Shown: positions 22,590 through 34,749, numbered from the stretch's first letter. The stretch: DNA of 64,000 nt from Acestrorhynchus altus (GCA_034509495.1 CM067521.1:15932491-15996490), one strand, 5' to 3'. Notes: generated by a model not told the origin, from the letters alone. Numbers and translations are program-made.

Positions 22590-24420
22590 TCGGAACACAA
22601 ATGTGCCAGCATCATTTCTGTAGCTGTGACAGACAGATTCTGACGACCTACAATCTTATGCAAGGATGTGAACGATGATTGGTCAGTATCAACTGTGTTG
22701 TGCTGCCAGTCTAACGATCAAGACAAAGCGAAAATTTATCGCACAAAGAATTCCTAATCTGACATAGTGAACATAGTGAAAGACAACACTGTCATGTCTG
22801 AGTTTGCCGTGACAAATGAAGTGGCACTTTGGATCTTGGGCAAAAAGTGAGGCATCCTCTCCTACAGAAACCCTGTTAGTAGGTTTCCTGAACAGAACTG
22901 ATGCTGTAATAAAACTACAGGTGGACACTCTAAACACTCAAACATCTGATATTTTATTTTAGATGTTGAGCAAACGTGTTTGTACTTCATACTTTTTTTG
23001 AGTAAAAAATAAAAATGTGGATGAAAGGTGCACAGCTTGCACAGTACTGTACAGCGAGGCAAACGTATGCTGCTTATTGTTAGTGGAATTTTCCGTGGTC
23101 CACAGCTCATTGCCAAGCATCTATATCAAAAATATGAAAGTGCACCTGTTGAAAGAGGGAGTGATTTATAGCCACTTAGGTTGGTTTGAGAAGCCATTTT
23201 CTGGACATAATCTTATATGAAACATTACAGCTTGCAAACACTCACTGGAAGCGCACTGTAAAAGCATATAGAGGAGTTGTGAAGCTAGTGCCTACCATAG
23301 TGATTGAGAGTCATGTATTGTCCATTTGGGTCTTACTGGAGACCAGACAATGCAAGGAAGAAGAGCTTGTCCATCTGGAAGGTATGTACATGGAAGGAGC
23401 AGAGGCAGCCACAGGAATCACATTATTTTCCAGCTGTGCTTATTCAATAGATGTTTAATCTGGCATGATATTAAGACTTTAGGCAAGTTGTTATAAAACA
23501 CTAACCTCACAAAACAGAATACAAAGGCACGCTGTGCCAAGGTTTTCTCTACTATGCACACAACAATGTAAATAGAACAGGGAATGAATACAACATACCA
23601 ATTAGCCTAGCTTGTCCAGGCTGGATTTTCCTCCATTGTCTGCCTACCTGCCCGTCCTTGTTTCTATTGGTTGATGTACCTGCACAGCAGAATCTGTTGC
23701 AGGAAAGTTGACATATTTTACCCTTTTGATGCTCATTGGAGCATCTTTTTCTGCATACAGGCACAATTCTTGTGACAGAGCTGATGCAGCATCCTATCTG
23801 AAATGCATTGTGGGACTGCATTTCTGACATTCTGTCAGCCCCTAGGGTGTAGGCACCCTAATGCCAGAAACACACTCAAAGCAAAGACACAAATGCCAAT
23901 GCCCCACCAATGCTCTGCAAACACAATGTGGGTTCTTAGATTACTGTATTACTGTAAACATTTAGTATTCAGGGGTAATAGAGTGTAAATCAACAAATCA
24001 GACTAGTCCACCATGACAGATGACTCAAAAAAGCAGGACATACAAAACAACTTGACTTTTGCTGTAGCACTCCTTGCAACAACTCTTAGAATGCAGATCG
24101 TGCTTGTGTTGCATTATGAGATGTATACCATTTCTGGATTCAACTATGCCTGAAACCCAGTTTGCATAGCTTGAAGTGTATTTTTTTCACCCTCCTTGCA
24201 CTTGGGAAGTGCAAATTGTGCTTAGAGCCTGTAGTAAAATATTTGTTTATATCTTGTGTGTGATGACAAAATATCATTAGATAATGGTTACGTAACTTAG
24301 CATTTACGATTATCTAATCATTGTATGAAATTCTATATTTTATATCCATATGGTTAGTCAGTATTCATGTATACTTTGTACACTTTAATAGCATGTGAGT
24401 CTCTCATGACATTAACTGCC
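22590..24420. other. no gene or clear repeat identified
   Basis: Intronic DNA with only short featureless frames (22862-23116 minus, 23186-23458 plus, 23552-23830 minus). Confidence 0.3.
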
Positions 24421-24429
24421 TTAATATAT

Positions 24430-25030
24430 GTTACAACTCTGTATATCCTCTATGGTACGACATCTAAGTTTACATGTTATCCGAGTTAGCGTACATACCA
24501 TGTCACACGGCCCTGGCAGTGTAAAAGAATTTATGGTTGATGGAACATTCCAGGAGAGGTCATGTAGGTCTGCACTCAGGAGTTATAGTGAAGAACTAAG
24601 TGACCCTCTTTGTGTGTGTGGACGTAGCTGTGGGAAGGTAAAGGGAGGCAGGAGTAAAGGTCACTCCCTAAAGTTGTGGCCGTCTCCACAGGGAGATATC
24701 CCAAACACCCAAAGAGGGAGCTGTATTGAGCAGACACTAACAAACACAATCAAGATCACCATGAGAGTTGAGTCAGAACACGTGAGGATACGAACATTAA
24801 CTCTTTCTTGTAACACTGCCTGGGCAACAGGGGCTACGTCATTTTGGGGTATATAGAGGGAAGTCAGATGGTGAGGTCAGAGCCCTCCTTTGAGATGACT
24901 ATGTGTCCGTCTTAATGTGATGGTTCTCCAGGATCCTGATTCTTAATAAACACTTGTTTGTTTTCACCTAGTCCACTGTGCTGGACCCCTCTTATTCAAC
25001 GAATGTGTAAAGAAGGGGGTACCATTTTTG
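24430..25030 (+). mobile_element. probable solo LTR of a retrotransposon/endogenous retrovirus
   Basis: Promoter-like order: a TATA element (GGTATATAGAGG, about 24848), then a CT-rich segment, then AATAAA at 24945-24950, followed by a GTTTGTTTTCACCTAGTCC-type U5-like stretch. The block is GC-richer than its flanks. No gag, pol or env coding was seen next to it. Ends and target duplication could not be fixed, so the borders are approximate. The open frame at 24428-24856 lies in the U3-like part and is not called. Confidence 0.45.
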
Positions 25031-25654
25031 GTACATTTAAATTAGCCCCTCCACAAGCCACCGCTAAAGGAGAACACTTTACACATTTTTGGACAAGCTG
25101 AGAAACACGGTGTCTGTCTGAGACCCAGTGTCTTCCATTCTGGTGTACTGAGCCAGAACAGTATATATATGCATGGTAGTCTCCTGATTACAGTTCTCAA
25201 TGATGTAGAATTTAAGTGAACTACTGTCTCGTCTGTATCTTATCCACAATCTTTGTCAGAATCACTTAAAAATGTTCAGCATGTACAGTTGGAGAAATGA
25301 GAATGTGATATATTTGACATTACAGGCCATTTAACCAGTCCATGTTCACCACTATTTGCAGTTTTGGAAGCTTCTGTTGATTTCACTGAATCTTTGTAAA
25401 TGATAGGTTGGGAGATTTTCAGATGGACAGCTTGCATCTTGGAGTCACACCAACCAAGTGTCTACACATTTTCTGATTTGAGCTATTGAAAACTATGATG
25501 CACCACTATAAATAATGTAGGGTGATGCTGATGTCTGATATTGTTCTTGTACATATCTGCTGATGCTGATTAATAAATATTTATAAACCATAGAAATTGG
25601 GACAGAATCCAGCTGGATCAGCATCACAGAGCATAACAGTTACTTCAATGCAGT

Positions 25655-25795
25655 TGTAAATGAGGGGCTCAGTGGTTAGAAAGCTGGGTTATTGATCATA
25701 AGCTTGTGGATTCAATACCTAGGTCTACTAGCTGACATCGTTGAGCCTTTGAGGAAGGCCCTTGCTGTGTGTAAGTATATTAGTAACCAAGCTAT
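25655..25795 (+). mobile_element. SINE-3 (tRNA-derived), copy 1
   Basis: A-box-like GGGCTCAGTGG at 25665-25675 and B-box-like GGATTCAATAC at 25708-25718 lie at tRNA-like spacing. They are followed by GAGCCTTTGAGGAAGGCCCT, typical of a fish SINE body. The antisense relative is at 60165-60300. Confidence 0.75.
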
Positions 25796-25867
25796 TTTAG
25801 TTTAGTGCAGTACCAAGCAGATATTTTAGTGCATTTGTCCACTTTTACCTTTTACCTGGTCTTGTTA

Positions 25868-25959
25868 ACTTCAAATACACTAAATGGACAAAGCAATTAT
25901 TGGGAGCAATTACTCATTCACTGTCTCTTCCAATATTAAGGCAATAGCATGTTACAAAG
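25868..25959 (+). mobile_element. family A fragment, copy cut by a MITE
   Basis: TACACTAAATGGACAAAGCA, ATTATTGGGAGCAATTACTC and ATTCACTGTCTCTTCC match the family A terminus. The match stops where the TA-flanked MITE begins at 25960. Confidence 0.55.
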
Positions 25960-26210
25960 TAGTGCATCTCAAAAACCTGGAATAGTGTGGAATAAAAATT
26001 AAACTGTCATATATTTTTATATTCATTTAAATTTAAATATATTTCAAGCTGTTGATCAAAACTAAAACAAAAAAAGGCTTGAACTTTATAAGTAATGAAT
26101 ATATGACAGTTTACCTTTTTTCTAATTGTGATCACTAATGAAGTTTCTAATATATTAATTATATTATATTAATTAAATATATTAATATTCAGTTTTTTTG
26201 AGATGCACTA
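25960..26210. mobile_element. palindromic Tc1/mariner-type MITE with TA ends
   Basis: TAGTGCATCTCAAAAA at the left and its near-exact reverse complement TTTTTTTGAGATGCACTA at the right define a 251-bp element. Inner arms also pair (AAACTGTCATAT near 26000 with ATATGACAGTTT near 26100), so most of it can fold as one hairpin. It has no coding capacity. TA at both ends fits Tc1/mariner target choice. Confidence 0.85.
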
Positions 26211-26819
26211 TTATTACATAGCAGTGGATAGTAACCTGATACACCTGCATGTTCAAAAGGTAGTTAAACTTTTTTAATAGAGCAAACCTAACACACAACT
26301 GTGTTTTCAGATTAAATGAAAAGAAACTTTGCTGTGTTATTAAAGAGAAGATTAGATTTGAAGACACTAGTAGACTCTTTTCTGCCTCACAGAACACATT
26401 GTAGTCTGTTTTTATTAAGAAATGCATTCTCATAAATCCAGAAGAAACATTTTGCATTACTCATCTTTGGACAGTCTCCCATGAGGCTTTGTCACAATCG
26501 CCGTATTTGAGTGTAAAAAAAAAGCAGTGTTTGTGGTGTGGACCTACTCTCTAGAGAATGCATAAGCCCAAATGCACAGTCAAGTAGAAGTTTAGTCTCC
26601 AGAGGTTTCATGGTTTTGCATTACAGTAGGCCATAGTGTGATATTTGTGTGGGTCTGTTTAGTCTGCTTGATGTCTGTAGAAACATTTGCAGCAAACCTG
26701 AATAAATTTAAATGGCAAAAAAGTGCACATTCATTTTATTGCTTTCATTTTTGTCTGTGCATTACTAAGCATTTATTGTCCGGCAACTTCATTAAAACCC
26801 CCTTCTGTCGAGTCTTGTT

Positions 26820-26875
26820 GGGCTCTGACCATTGAAAACAGGGTGAAAAGATGCTAACAAAGATGGACTACAGTC
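26820..26875 (+). mobile_element. Tc1-like element B fragment
   Basis: CTCTGACCATTGAAAACAGG and AAGATGGACTACAGTCTA match the segment also present at 37318-37385. Confidence 0.5.
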
Positions 26876-27060
26876 TAGGGATGTCATGATACCAGAAGTA
26901 GCCTATACCAATACCACTACAATTTTATGACTCTCGATACCACAACACAAAATAAACACTAATGGGTAGGATGGATCACGAATTTCAAAGATCATATCGT
27001 TTCATGGTTTTAAAGTCATGGATCAGATTTTTTTTCAGATCAGCATAAAAAACATGAGTA
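26876..27060. mobile_element. decayed hAT-like non-autonomous fragment
   Basis: TAGGGATGTCATGATACCAG and following ...GATACC repeats, then GATCAGATTTTTTTTCAGAT, resemble widespread fish hAT-derived repeats. Borders not found. Confidence 0.35.
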
Positions 27061-27330
27061 AATAAATTTTGCTTTATTATGATGTTGATTATGTTTCGTA
27101 TTTACATCATTACATTACATTACATCATTAGTACTGCCCTGTGGGAAATCTGTAGAAACTCCTGATTACATTAGAACAGATGCAGGTGAACATAAAAAGA
27201 ATAAAAGTAAGAAGGATTTTTCATTTTGAAGAAAATAGATGAGATCTTGTGAACTTATTTGACGAACAAATCTTGGATGCAGATTTCTCCTGGTAGGCTA
27301 CCATCTAAACCTTTAGGTTGTCATTTAAAC

Positions 27331-27496
27331 CAGGGATGGACTGGCCATTGGGAGAACCTGGAAAAATCTCAATGGACTGCTATGGATGCTCTCTGCTGGG
27401 ATGATAAAGGGGCCAGTCAACAGGATCCCGAAACGGATCAAAAGGGTCCAGCCTGTAAATAATCCTGGGCTGAATTCATTTGCCAGTCCAGCCCTG
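27331..27496. mobile_element. hAT-type MITE with degenerate 8-bp target duplication
   Basis: The left end CAGGGATGGACTGGC and the right end GCCAGTCCAGCCCTG are inverted copies with one mismatch. Flanks ATTTAAAC (27323-27330) and ATCCAAAC (27497-27504) agree at 6 of 8 positions. The 166-bp interior has no coding potential. Confidence 0.8.
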
Positions 27497-27639
27497 ATCC
27501 AAACCACTAATGTTGTTTCCAGCTGCTGTCATACCATGATGTACATCAAGCCTAAAGTATCATTTACAAGCAAAACACACCACTACTGCCGAAAAAAACC
27601 CCAGCACCATTTGTAACAATAGCTTTCAGCAGAGTCCAT

Positions 27640-27985
27640 AAGCTGTATGAACAAGAACCGCTGACTGGGCATGTGATACACCCTAAACAGCCATGACATT
27701 ATGTACCACACCAAAACAGCTCTGCCCCATTGAGGTTCTACAAGAACTGTGGTATCTGCCACCAAGATTAACATTAGCTGCAGATCCTTTAAGTCATGCA
27801 AGTTGTTAGGTGGGACCTCCATGCATATCAGTGAACCTAGGACCTTTCTCTGGTGAGCAGTTTTGGTTGGTACTGACCACTGCATAGCAAGACCACCCCC
27901 CAAGATCCAGTTCTGACCTAGACATCTAGTTATTACAGTTTGGTTCTTGTCAAAGGCCTCATTACCACTGCAGGGCCAAGTGGTT
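27640..27985 (-). pseudogene. Tc1-like element B, deleted transposase relic
   Basis: On the plus strand CAAAACAGCTCTGCCCCATT, TGTGGTATCTGCCACCAAGA and CAGATCCTTTAAGTCATGCA are the reverse complement of the element's C-terminal region. TTTGGTTCTTGTCAAAGGCC beyond it is the N-terminal region, so the middle is missing. Confidence 0.65.
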
Positions 27986-28129
27986 CCTGAGGCTGTGCCG
28001 TAGCGTTCAACACCGGTGCGAAATCATTAGTCTGGTTATGGTCTCTGGACCAGGACCAGGAATTGTATGGTGTCTCACAGTGAAGTGTATCATAGTGTTT
28101 TCTGCAAGCATACGTCACACTCTTCTAAG

Positions 28130-29400
28130 AACTTGTTGAGGAGGACATTTTATGGATGTGGTGTAAAGCCCAATAACATTGGAATGAATGTAAACAACAC
28201 TTTTTGAAACTAACTCAATAAGGTTTGACGTGAGTGGCGTGCCATGTTAGGTACATTAGCTTTGTAGCCTTGTGCCATTGGATGTATAAAGACCTTGGAT
28301 GTTGGTGGAGCCAAGGTGCATCAGATTCTTATGCTTGAACATTTTTCCTCCTTCCTTGCACTGTGTGCTGAAACGATTGTCTGGAGCTCTGAATCGTATG
28401 TGTCATTCAGTCAAGTCACCGTACTCATCATGACGCACAGACCTGATTGGCTAAATAGTATTACATGTGACATGACAAACATGTGATTTTTCTGAGTTGC
28501 TAAACCTGTACCATAAGGCTAGAATTCTGCAGGTTAAAATAAATGCTCTATCAAAATAGTTTATTAGTTACAGGTTCAGATCTGGATTAGGCAGTGCCTA
28601 GATCTGGACCTGGACTACAGTCCCCCTATTAGTGTCATGCATTTGTTGTTGGCAGACATATCTGAGACTTATTGACATCTGACGAAGATCACGCTTTAGG
28701 GAAAAGGACTCTCACTAAACCATAATGGATTTGATGTTGTGACGAAAGCAGCCAAAAGTGTGTCTGACTGAGACAAACAAATGTACAAATCACTGGAATA
28801 CAATTACAGTTTATGTAGCTTGTGTGACATCAGTCTGGAGAGAGCTTTGTGGGATTCACTACCGATCTGTCCTACCTTTGTACCAAATAAGATGTAATGA
28901 ACTCTCAGCCCAACAGTTGTCATGGGATAATGAAGAAAATCATGTTCTGTTTAGTTACCTCGGGATTCGTTAACAGATGTCATGCTATCCCTAATGTGTG
29001 CATTTGGGATGCCCCACTGATTGCAATTTTGGATATCTGAAGCAGGGAAATGCACTACTCCACCTAAAATCATTAACTCCTGTGGTAAATGTGATGGATT
29101 TAGTCGCACTGATGAAGTACTGTTTTGACTTCCTTATCAAAAAACACACAGGACTCTCAACGTGCTGCTGAATCTCAAGTGAGAGGCAGCAGTGATGGAT
29201 TGCTCTTAGCTGACTGTTTCTGTAACTACAAGTTATGACTACTTTGATCATTTCTAGGCTTCTTTAAAGGGCCCTGCCTTTTTCGTTTAAAAAACATCCA
29301 TTATTACATTTGAACAAGATCAATGGAAGTGCCAATTACCGCCATCACATACGATGCTCCCAACAGTAATGTTGTGTGTGAAGACAAGCAAATGCTTCCT
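28130..29400. other. no gene or repeat family identified
   Basis: AT-rich intronic DNA with only short featureless frames. Confidence 0.3.
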
Positions 29401-29409
29401 CCGCTTACA

Positions 29410-29869
29410 GACTGTCTGCGCTACACCAGATTATCCATGATTACTTATTTCTCTCCCTCTCTCCCCCGTGTCCTGAGCTGCCCCTGCTGCCTGGCTGATG
29501 TTGGTTCCTGCCAACTCATGATGCCTTATCCTGATGGATCTACTTAGATGTCCACTCATCCCACATTTGAGATTCCACTGCCAGCTTATGAATGTTGCAT
29601 GGACTTACATATTAACACTGAGCTTGTATCCTACTCTCACGTACATTCTCACATAACTAATTTTCACCCATGATGATAATGCTCACACTACTAGCTTCTT
29701 TGCACTTCATGTCTGTGCTATCCGGTGTTGACTAGAGAAGGATGGGTTCCCCTTTTGAGCCTCGGTCCCTCTCAAGGTTTCTTGCCACTGTTGAGCGCTG
29801 ACTTGCTCAATTGAGGCTTGGACCCTGACTTCTGTAAAGCTGCTTTATGGCTTTTGTTGTAAAAGGTGC

Positions 29870-29872
<3 letters not shown>
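29410..29872 (+). mobile_element. interspersed fish repeat, likely retroelement 3' region
   Basis: CCCATGATGATAATGCTCAC, GTGTTGACTAGAGAAGGATG, TCCCTCTCAAGGTTTCTTGC and CTTCTGTAAAGCTGCTTTAT are, as recalled, parts of a repeat very common in otophysan fish. It ends in AAAGGTGCTAAATATAT, a degraded AAAGCGCTATATAAAT-type tail that has expanded into the TA tract. Class not determined. Confidence 0.6.

Positions 29873-29939
<67 letters not shown>
29873..29939. repeat. (TA)n microsatellite
   Basis: About 33 TA dinucleotides growing from the tail of the preceding repeat. Confidence 0.97.
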
Positions 29940-29943
<4 letters not shown>

Positions 29944-29984
29944 TTGATTGATGAATAAATGTGAAACTAGCCACCCCATCTTTT

Positions 29985-30252
29985 CAAACTGACACCATTA
30001 TATAATTGCTGGGCAGCCAACATGCTCGGAGGAAAGCGTTGGGTCCCCAGGTCTGATACAATGGTTAACGGATGCCTGTGCCAACCAGCATCGCACTGAG
30101 TGTGATGTAGGGAGAGAGCACCATCTACCCACCCAGACAAAGCTATCTCAGACTCCGGCTGCTGATGTCAAACAGCATTATTTGGGATTCAAACGTGTGA
30201 TTCTTGGGTCACAGTACTAGTGCATTACACCGCTGAGCCACTCAGAGCCCAC
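29985..30252 (-). mobile_element. SINE-1 copy 2, with intact tRNA-like head
   Basis: On the minus strand the head begins GGGCTCTGAGTGGCTCAGCG. The A box TGGCTCAGCGG (30230-30240) and the B box GTTTGAATCCC (30184-30194) have tRNA-like spacing. The body carries the family landmarks GATGTAGGGAGAGAGCACCA and TTGCTGGGCAGCCAACATGC on the plus strand. This is the best-preserved promoter of the family here. Confidence 0.88.
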
Positions 30253-30259
30253 ATCAGCC

Positions 30260-30766
30260 TCTCTTTGTGTCTGAAATGTCTCTTAATAAATTAAACAGGC
30301 TTGTACTGTAACTTGTCTATTTTAAGGAAAGGAAAGCCATGCAAAGGTTTGGACCCACTTGCACTAATATGACCTTTTTTAGTTTTTTCCAGTGAGTAAA
30401 AACCAGTCAGAGATTGACAATGTTCATCACTTCCTCCGACAACATTGTCTTCAGTCTCATTACAGCCATACTGAAAATACTGAGCTAGAGTCTTCTTATA
30501 GTTCTCTAAAGACCCATAGTTGGGTTTTATATTTAGAACTGACTTTCAATACTGACTGATACTGACAGAAACCGGTTAGAACCTGTTATGGTCTACAAAT
30601 AATTCACAGTTGACAACTGAACTGTATAAAAAATGTTTTCATTTGTTCGGCAAAACAGAAATGCACAACATCAGTAACCCAGTAAAGCCATGCAGCCTTA
30701 AGGAAAACATGGCAGTTGTGCCCCAGAAAGCCTTTACTTTTCTTAATTATTGTAAAAACTGATCAG

Positions 30767-30769
<3 letters not shown>
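30260..30769. other. no gene or repeat identified
   Basis: Unique-looking AT-rich intron sequence. Confidence 0.3.

Positions 30770-30815
<46 letters not shown>
30770..30815. repeat. (GT)n microsatellite
   Basis: About 23 GT dinucleotides. Confidence 0.97.
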
Positions 30816-30818
<3 letters not shown>

Positions 30819-31079
30819 AAAAGAGAGCAGAGAGCATCTTGGAAGTAAAGCTCAGTGGAATGTGTCTGAAGTGTCTGAGAGAGCTGCTGCTTGATGATCT
30901 CATCTCTATAGACCATTGCTGCCAGTTTATAGAAATGGTGGGTCCATAGCTACGAGTTTGAGTTTATTTAAATCAGACAGACGCTACAACTGCTTCAGGG
31001 AGTGTGCTAGCCTACTGCCACTAGTAACAGTACTAAGTGTTTGTGCTATGTGTGATGCATCTTTCACACCAAGTACATT

Positions 31080-32100
31080 TTTTTTTTCAGAGTGAAAAAA
31101 CATATATGTGACTTAAACGCAGTGGAACGCATATATTAAGACAACATTTATATATATATGTGTTTTTGTTTTGAAGTGTAAAAATTGGACTTGGTGTGAA
31201 AGAAATTTACACAGCAGTAAATTTCATTCTGTGTTTTTCTGTTGCATACCGGAGTATGATGGTATGTAAGAAAGACTGTAGGATGAATTTTAAATGATAT
31301 ACCAAATGAACTTCCATAACACCCCGCACTAATTGCAGTGATCTGGCCTGGAGTGGCAATAACAGAGATGTCATTCAACCTATTACATTTCATAGAGCAT
31401 CGCCGTGATTCTGAAGCTGCTGTTTTAATCCTGGTCACATTTATCACATAATGTTCCTTTAAAGAGGAAGATGTAAATCATGTTCAAAGCCGTGCAGTAA
31501 ATTAGCATTCTGTGAGGTTTATGGAATTCCTCTAGATAAAAGTAGCATGATAAGCAGTTTTCAGAGCTTCTTCAAGCCATCTATCTAAGAGATTTTTGAT
31601 GAAGATCTCCTTCATCTACTTGAGCTCCTGAACTCCAAAATGAGGCCTATAACATAATAATATCTCCTCATTTGATTTCCTTTTTCCCACAGTTTCAAAC
31701 AAACCTCTTGAGTCCAGTGAATATGAGCGGCAGGTTTCTGATGACAGAAAGTCTACTTAAGCTTAATTAAAGCAGCCATGAAATGAATTCTCTGTAGAAT
31801 AATTATCTAAAGATGACAGGGAAGTGTTCAGTTGTGTAAGTGCTGTGAGAACATGTTGGTCTTACATCTGTAACCAACAGCAACAGCAATGTCCGGGACT
31901 CGTGTTCTTTGGTTTGCTTTTTCTCATCTTTTTTCCCCCCCTTTGTCACAGTCATTCCAACCTAAATCAGTGTGTAGCTTTGAGGGTGGCGAATGGGACA
32001 TTGTTCGTTTGATTCCTCATCACAGTCCCACTTCACGGTTGCATGGTTCAGCTTTGTTCCTAAGACATGGCAGAATGCTGGGGAATAATGTAACGGTACT
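31080..32100. other. no gene; possibly conserved DNA at 31300-31460
   Basis: The stretch 31300-31460 is non-repetitive and balanced (for example GCACTAATTGCAGTGATCTG). No coding signal; otherwise nothing seen. Confidence 0.25.
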
Positions 32101-32102
32101 TG

Positions 32103-32104
<2 letters not shown>

Positions 32105-32164
<60 letters not shown>

Positions 32165-32187
32165 CATACATACATACATACACACAT
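32105..32187. repeat. compound (CA)n(TA)n(CATA)n microsatellite
   Basis: CA to about 32146, TA to about 32164, then CATA units. Confidence 0.96.
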
Positions 32188-32649
32188 AAACTGTATATAA
32201 ATGTAGCAAGAAAAATGTACCCAAGTATATAATACAGTGTCACTAGTCCCCCCCGTGCATCACCGGCCGGGTATTTTTAGCGTATTGATCGACTCTGCTG
32301 TTTTGCCCGGCGCTCAGTAAGAGAGTGCTTCTGCAGTACATATTAGAATGTCACGAGAACAATCTCAATTTTCCAACACAAGATTTTGGAGCGCAACCCC
32401 CACCTTTCCTCCTGCTCTCGCATTTCACACGCTGTAGCTGCAGGGCAAATATATCGCATACATTCATCGAGCTCATGGGCTCGGAACAGCAATCAGCACA
32501 TTTAACAACACACTGGCCTATAGCCCGCAGACATGTTGTTGCAGTGTTGGATTTAAGGATTTGAGGTAAGTATACAGCCCAACCTGCTGTTTATATTAAT
32601 GCTCAGTGAAGTAAGCAAGGTGTACGCCAGATCATATTGAACACTCATC

Positions 32650-32960
32650 CTGAAATAAAGGCCCTTAATAGAGGGCTTGTCCCTCCTTCTCTAAAGTAAC
32701 AGCTTCTACTTTTCAGGTTAGGCTTTACAATACACGTTGGAAGATAGATGTGAGGATTTGATTGCATTCAGTCACACAAGAACATCAGTCATGTCAGGTA
32801 CTGATCTTTGATTATACGTTCTGGAAGTCCAGATTCCATAGAAGCCTTTGAAACTCCTTTATTGTTAAATCCAAATGTACTGGATGAAGCTCTATCACTC
32901 CAGGCAACACAGTTTCAATGTTCAACAGCCCAATTCCAGTAAACACAACCAACAACATGG
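32650..32960 (+). mobile_element. family A repeat, copy
   Basis: TAACAGCTTCTACTTTTCAG, GTGAGGATTTGATTGCATTC, AATGTACTGGATGAAGCTCT and ATCACTCCAGGCAACACAGT follow the family A order. Confidence 0.65.
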
Positions 32961-33197
32961 GAAACGGTCTGGTTCCCAGTTGGGCTACTCATACATGCCA
33001 AACACTGACATTTTATCTGGAAAGTATATTGTCATATGCTGTATTTGAACCATTAGATCAGCAGTGAGGGCACCATATTCTGAAAACAATAATTAAAGAA
33101 ATAATGATGTTACTATGTAAGTAATTTTTACATTCTGTGTACATGAACTGGATATAGAATTAAATGTAGCTGAAGTGTGAGAAGGTAGATGGAGATC

Positions 33198-33325
33198 TTT
33201 GGTCTTTGATGGGTGCAGTGGGAGACAGTATTTGGTGGGTGTAGTGGGAGACACTATTTGGTGGGTGTAGTGGGAGACACTATTTGGTGGGTGTAGTGGG
33301 AGAAAGTCTTTGGTGGGTGCAGTGA
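33198..33325. repeat. 26-bp minisatellite, about 4.5 units
   Basis: GTGGGAGACACTATTTGGTG plus GGTGTA repeats with starts at 33219, 33245, 33271 and 33297. Confidence 0.93.
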
Positions 33326-33499
33326 CCATCTTGGTGGTTGTAGTGTAACTGAACAGTTAGTTGCTGCTTTAGTATTGAGTAAAGTGCAGGTGCAGAAGAG
33401 TTTATGAAAGATTTTATGTGCTGTGATGGTGTGATGGTGTGATGGGATAGGTGAAATGGGTTCTGACTGGCTGTGGACTGGAACACTGGACTACTGACT

Positions 33500-33625
33500 A
33501 TTTAGCAGCCTGGTGGCCTGGGGGAAGAAGCTGTCTCGGAACCAGCTAGTTCTGATCCTCATGCTTCTTTACCTCCTACTGCTGGGTAGCTTTGAAAACA
33601 GGCAGTGGTTTGGGTATGTGGAGTT
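33500..33625 (-). mobile_element. LINE-derived fragment
   Basis: AGCCTGGTGGCCTGGGGGAA and AGAAGCTGTCTCGGAACCAG resemble the reverse-strand coding region of fish non-LTR retrotransposons; short and eroded. Confidence 0.4.
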
Positions 33626-33824
33626 CAATCCTCGGTAACCCAGTAAGGCATGGGGTCCAATATCTAAATGTGTAAATGTACAGTGTTTGGCATTGACTTC
33701 CTGATAAGTCCTTCTCACGCCTTACTAAGTCTTGGCCACGTGTTGTTTTTATTTATGTGGGGTGTCACCAGCAGAGCTTTCCATAGAAAAGAGAGAGGAG
33801 GGAAGAAGAAAAAAATAGATAACA

Positions 33825-33852
33825 AAGAAAGAAAGAAAGAAAGAAAGAAAAA
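33825..33852. repeat. (GAAA)n microsatellite
   Basis: About seven GAAA units. Confidence 0.93.
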
Positions 33853-34084
33853 ATAAACATTGATAAAGAAAATATATTGAATGTAATGAATATTGTACAT
33901 GATTGTATGTGTTAAATCATACCTGCCTTATGTAGAAGTCTGTGTGTCTGTCTCCGAATGCATCTGAATGAATGGTTGATGACACAAGAAGAAGACATAA
34001 TTAACCATAGATCCTTTAAATGCTTTATTGCTGGAGACCAGGCTTATTCAGCATTCAGTTCCTTTTTACCTTGCAGTTGCCATG

Positions 34085-34220
34085 CAAGTAAGTAGGGAGG
34101 GAAGGAGAAAGCAGTGAGAGCAAGGAGACACAACCAGAGGCTGAAGTGGACTCAGAACACGAGAGAAAGAGAGAGTGAAAAGGAAGTGAGAGAGAGAAAG
34201 AGAGAGAAGGAGGGAGGGGT
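34085..34220. repeat. purine-rich (GA-rich) tract
   Basis: Imperfect GAGA/GGGA sequence such as GAGAAAGAGAGAGTGAAAAG and GAGAGAGAAAGAGAGAGAAG. Confidence 0.8.
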
Positions 34221-34400
34221 GACAAGCCGAGGCAATTAACTCGTGTCTCGTAAGCCGGGTGATAAACAAGGCTTTATCCCCGTGTAATTAGCGCCGTTTG
34301 TGAAACCACACTGTCGCCGTGCTGATAAACAGGCCCTCCTGTGCTTCCTGGCCCTCCGTCCCCACTCAGCCCTGTGACGGGGAGAGCGGTGTGTGTTAAA
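34220..34400. promoter_or_regulatory. candidate conserved non-coding element
   Basis: GC-balanced, CpG-retaining DNA in an AT-rich intron: CAATTAACTCGTGTCTCGTA, CCCGTGTAATTAGCGCCGTT and GTCGCCGTGCTGATAAACAG. Retained CpGs and homeodomain-like TAATTA cores suggest constraint. No coding frame. Confidence 0.35.
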
Positions 34401-34749
34401 ATACGGAGAAGCAGGCAGACGTTAGGAGGATTGAAAGACAGGGACAGCCAAGCGTGGAGAATAGGAAATGAGGAGAAACCGCGGACGCTGTACAGTGCTG
34501 AAAGTAAAAATTGAAAAAAAGAAAAGCTCAAGGCAGAACTGTATTGAGTGTTCTTCAGCTCATCCCTGCAGAGAAATTTTCTTTAACTGTACATTTTCAT
34601 AGAGTCTGTAAAGAACCTTCCACTGTAGGGCCCTCTAAACTACTCCCAGCAAATGTGGCCGTTATGAGATCTGAAATGATGTCTGGCGAGTTTCACTGTG
34701 GATCAGCGTGGGGTGAATGTGATCCCACATGAAAGAGGATAGGGGAGTA

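Noticed and set aside
24428..24856. 142-codon open frame
   Set aside because: It lies in the U3-like part of a probable solo LTR and shows no recognisable protein domain.
30184..30252. tRNA gene on the minus strand
   Set aside because: A and B boxes are present, but the acceptor stem and anticodon arm do not form and the sequence continues into a repeated body, so it is a SINE head.
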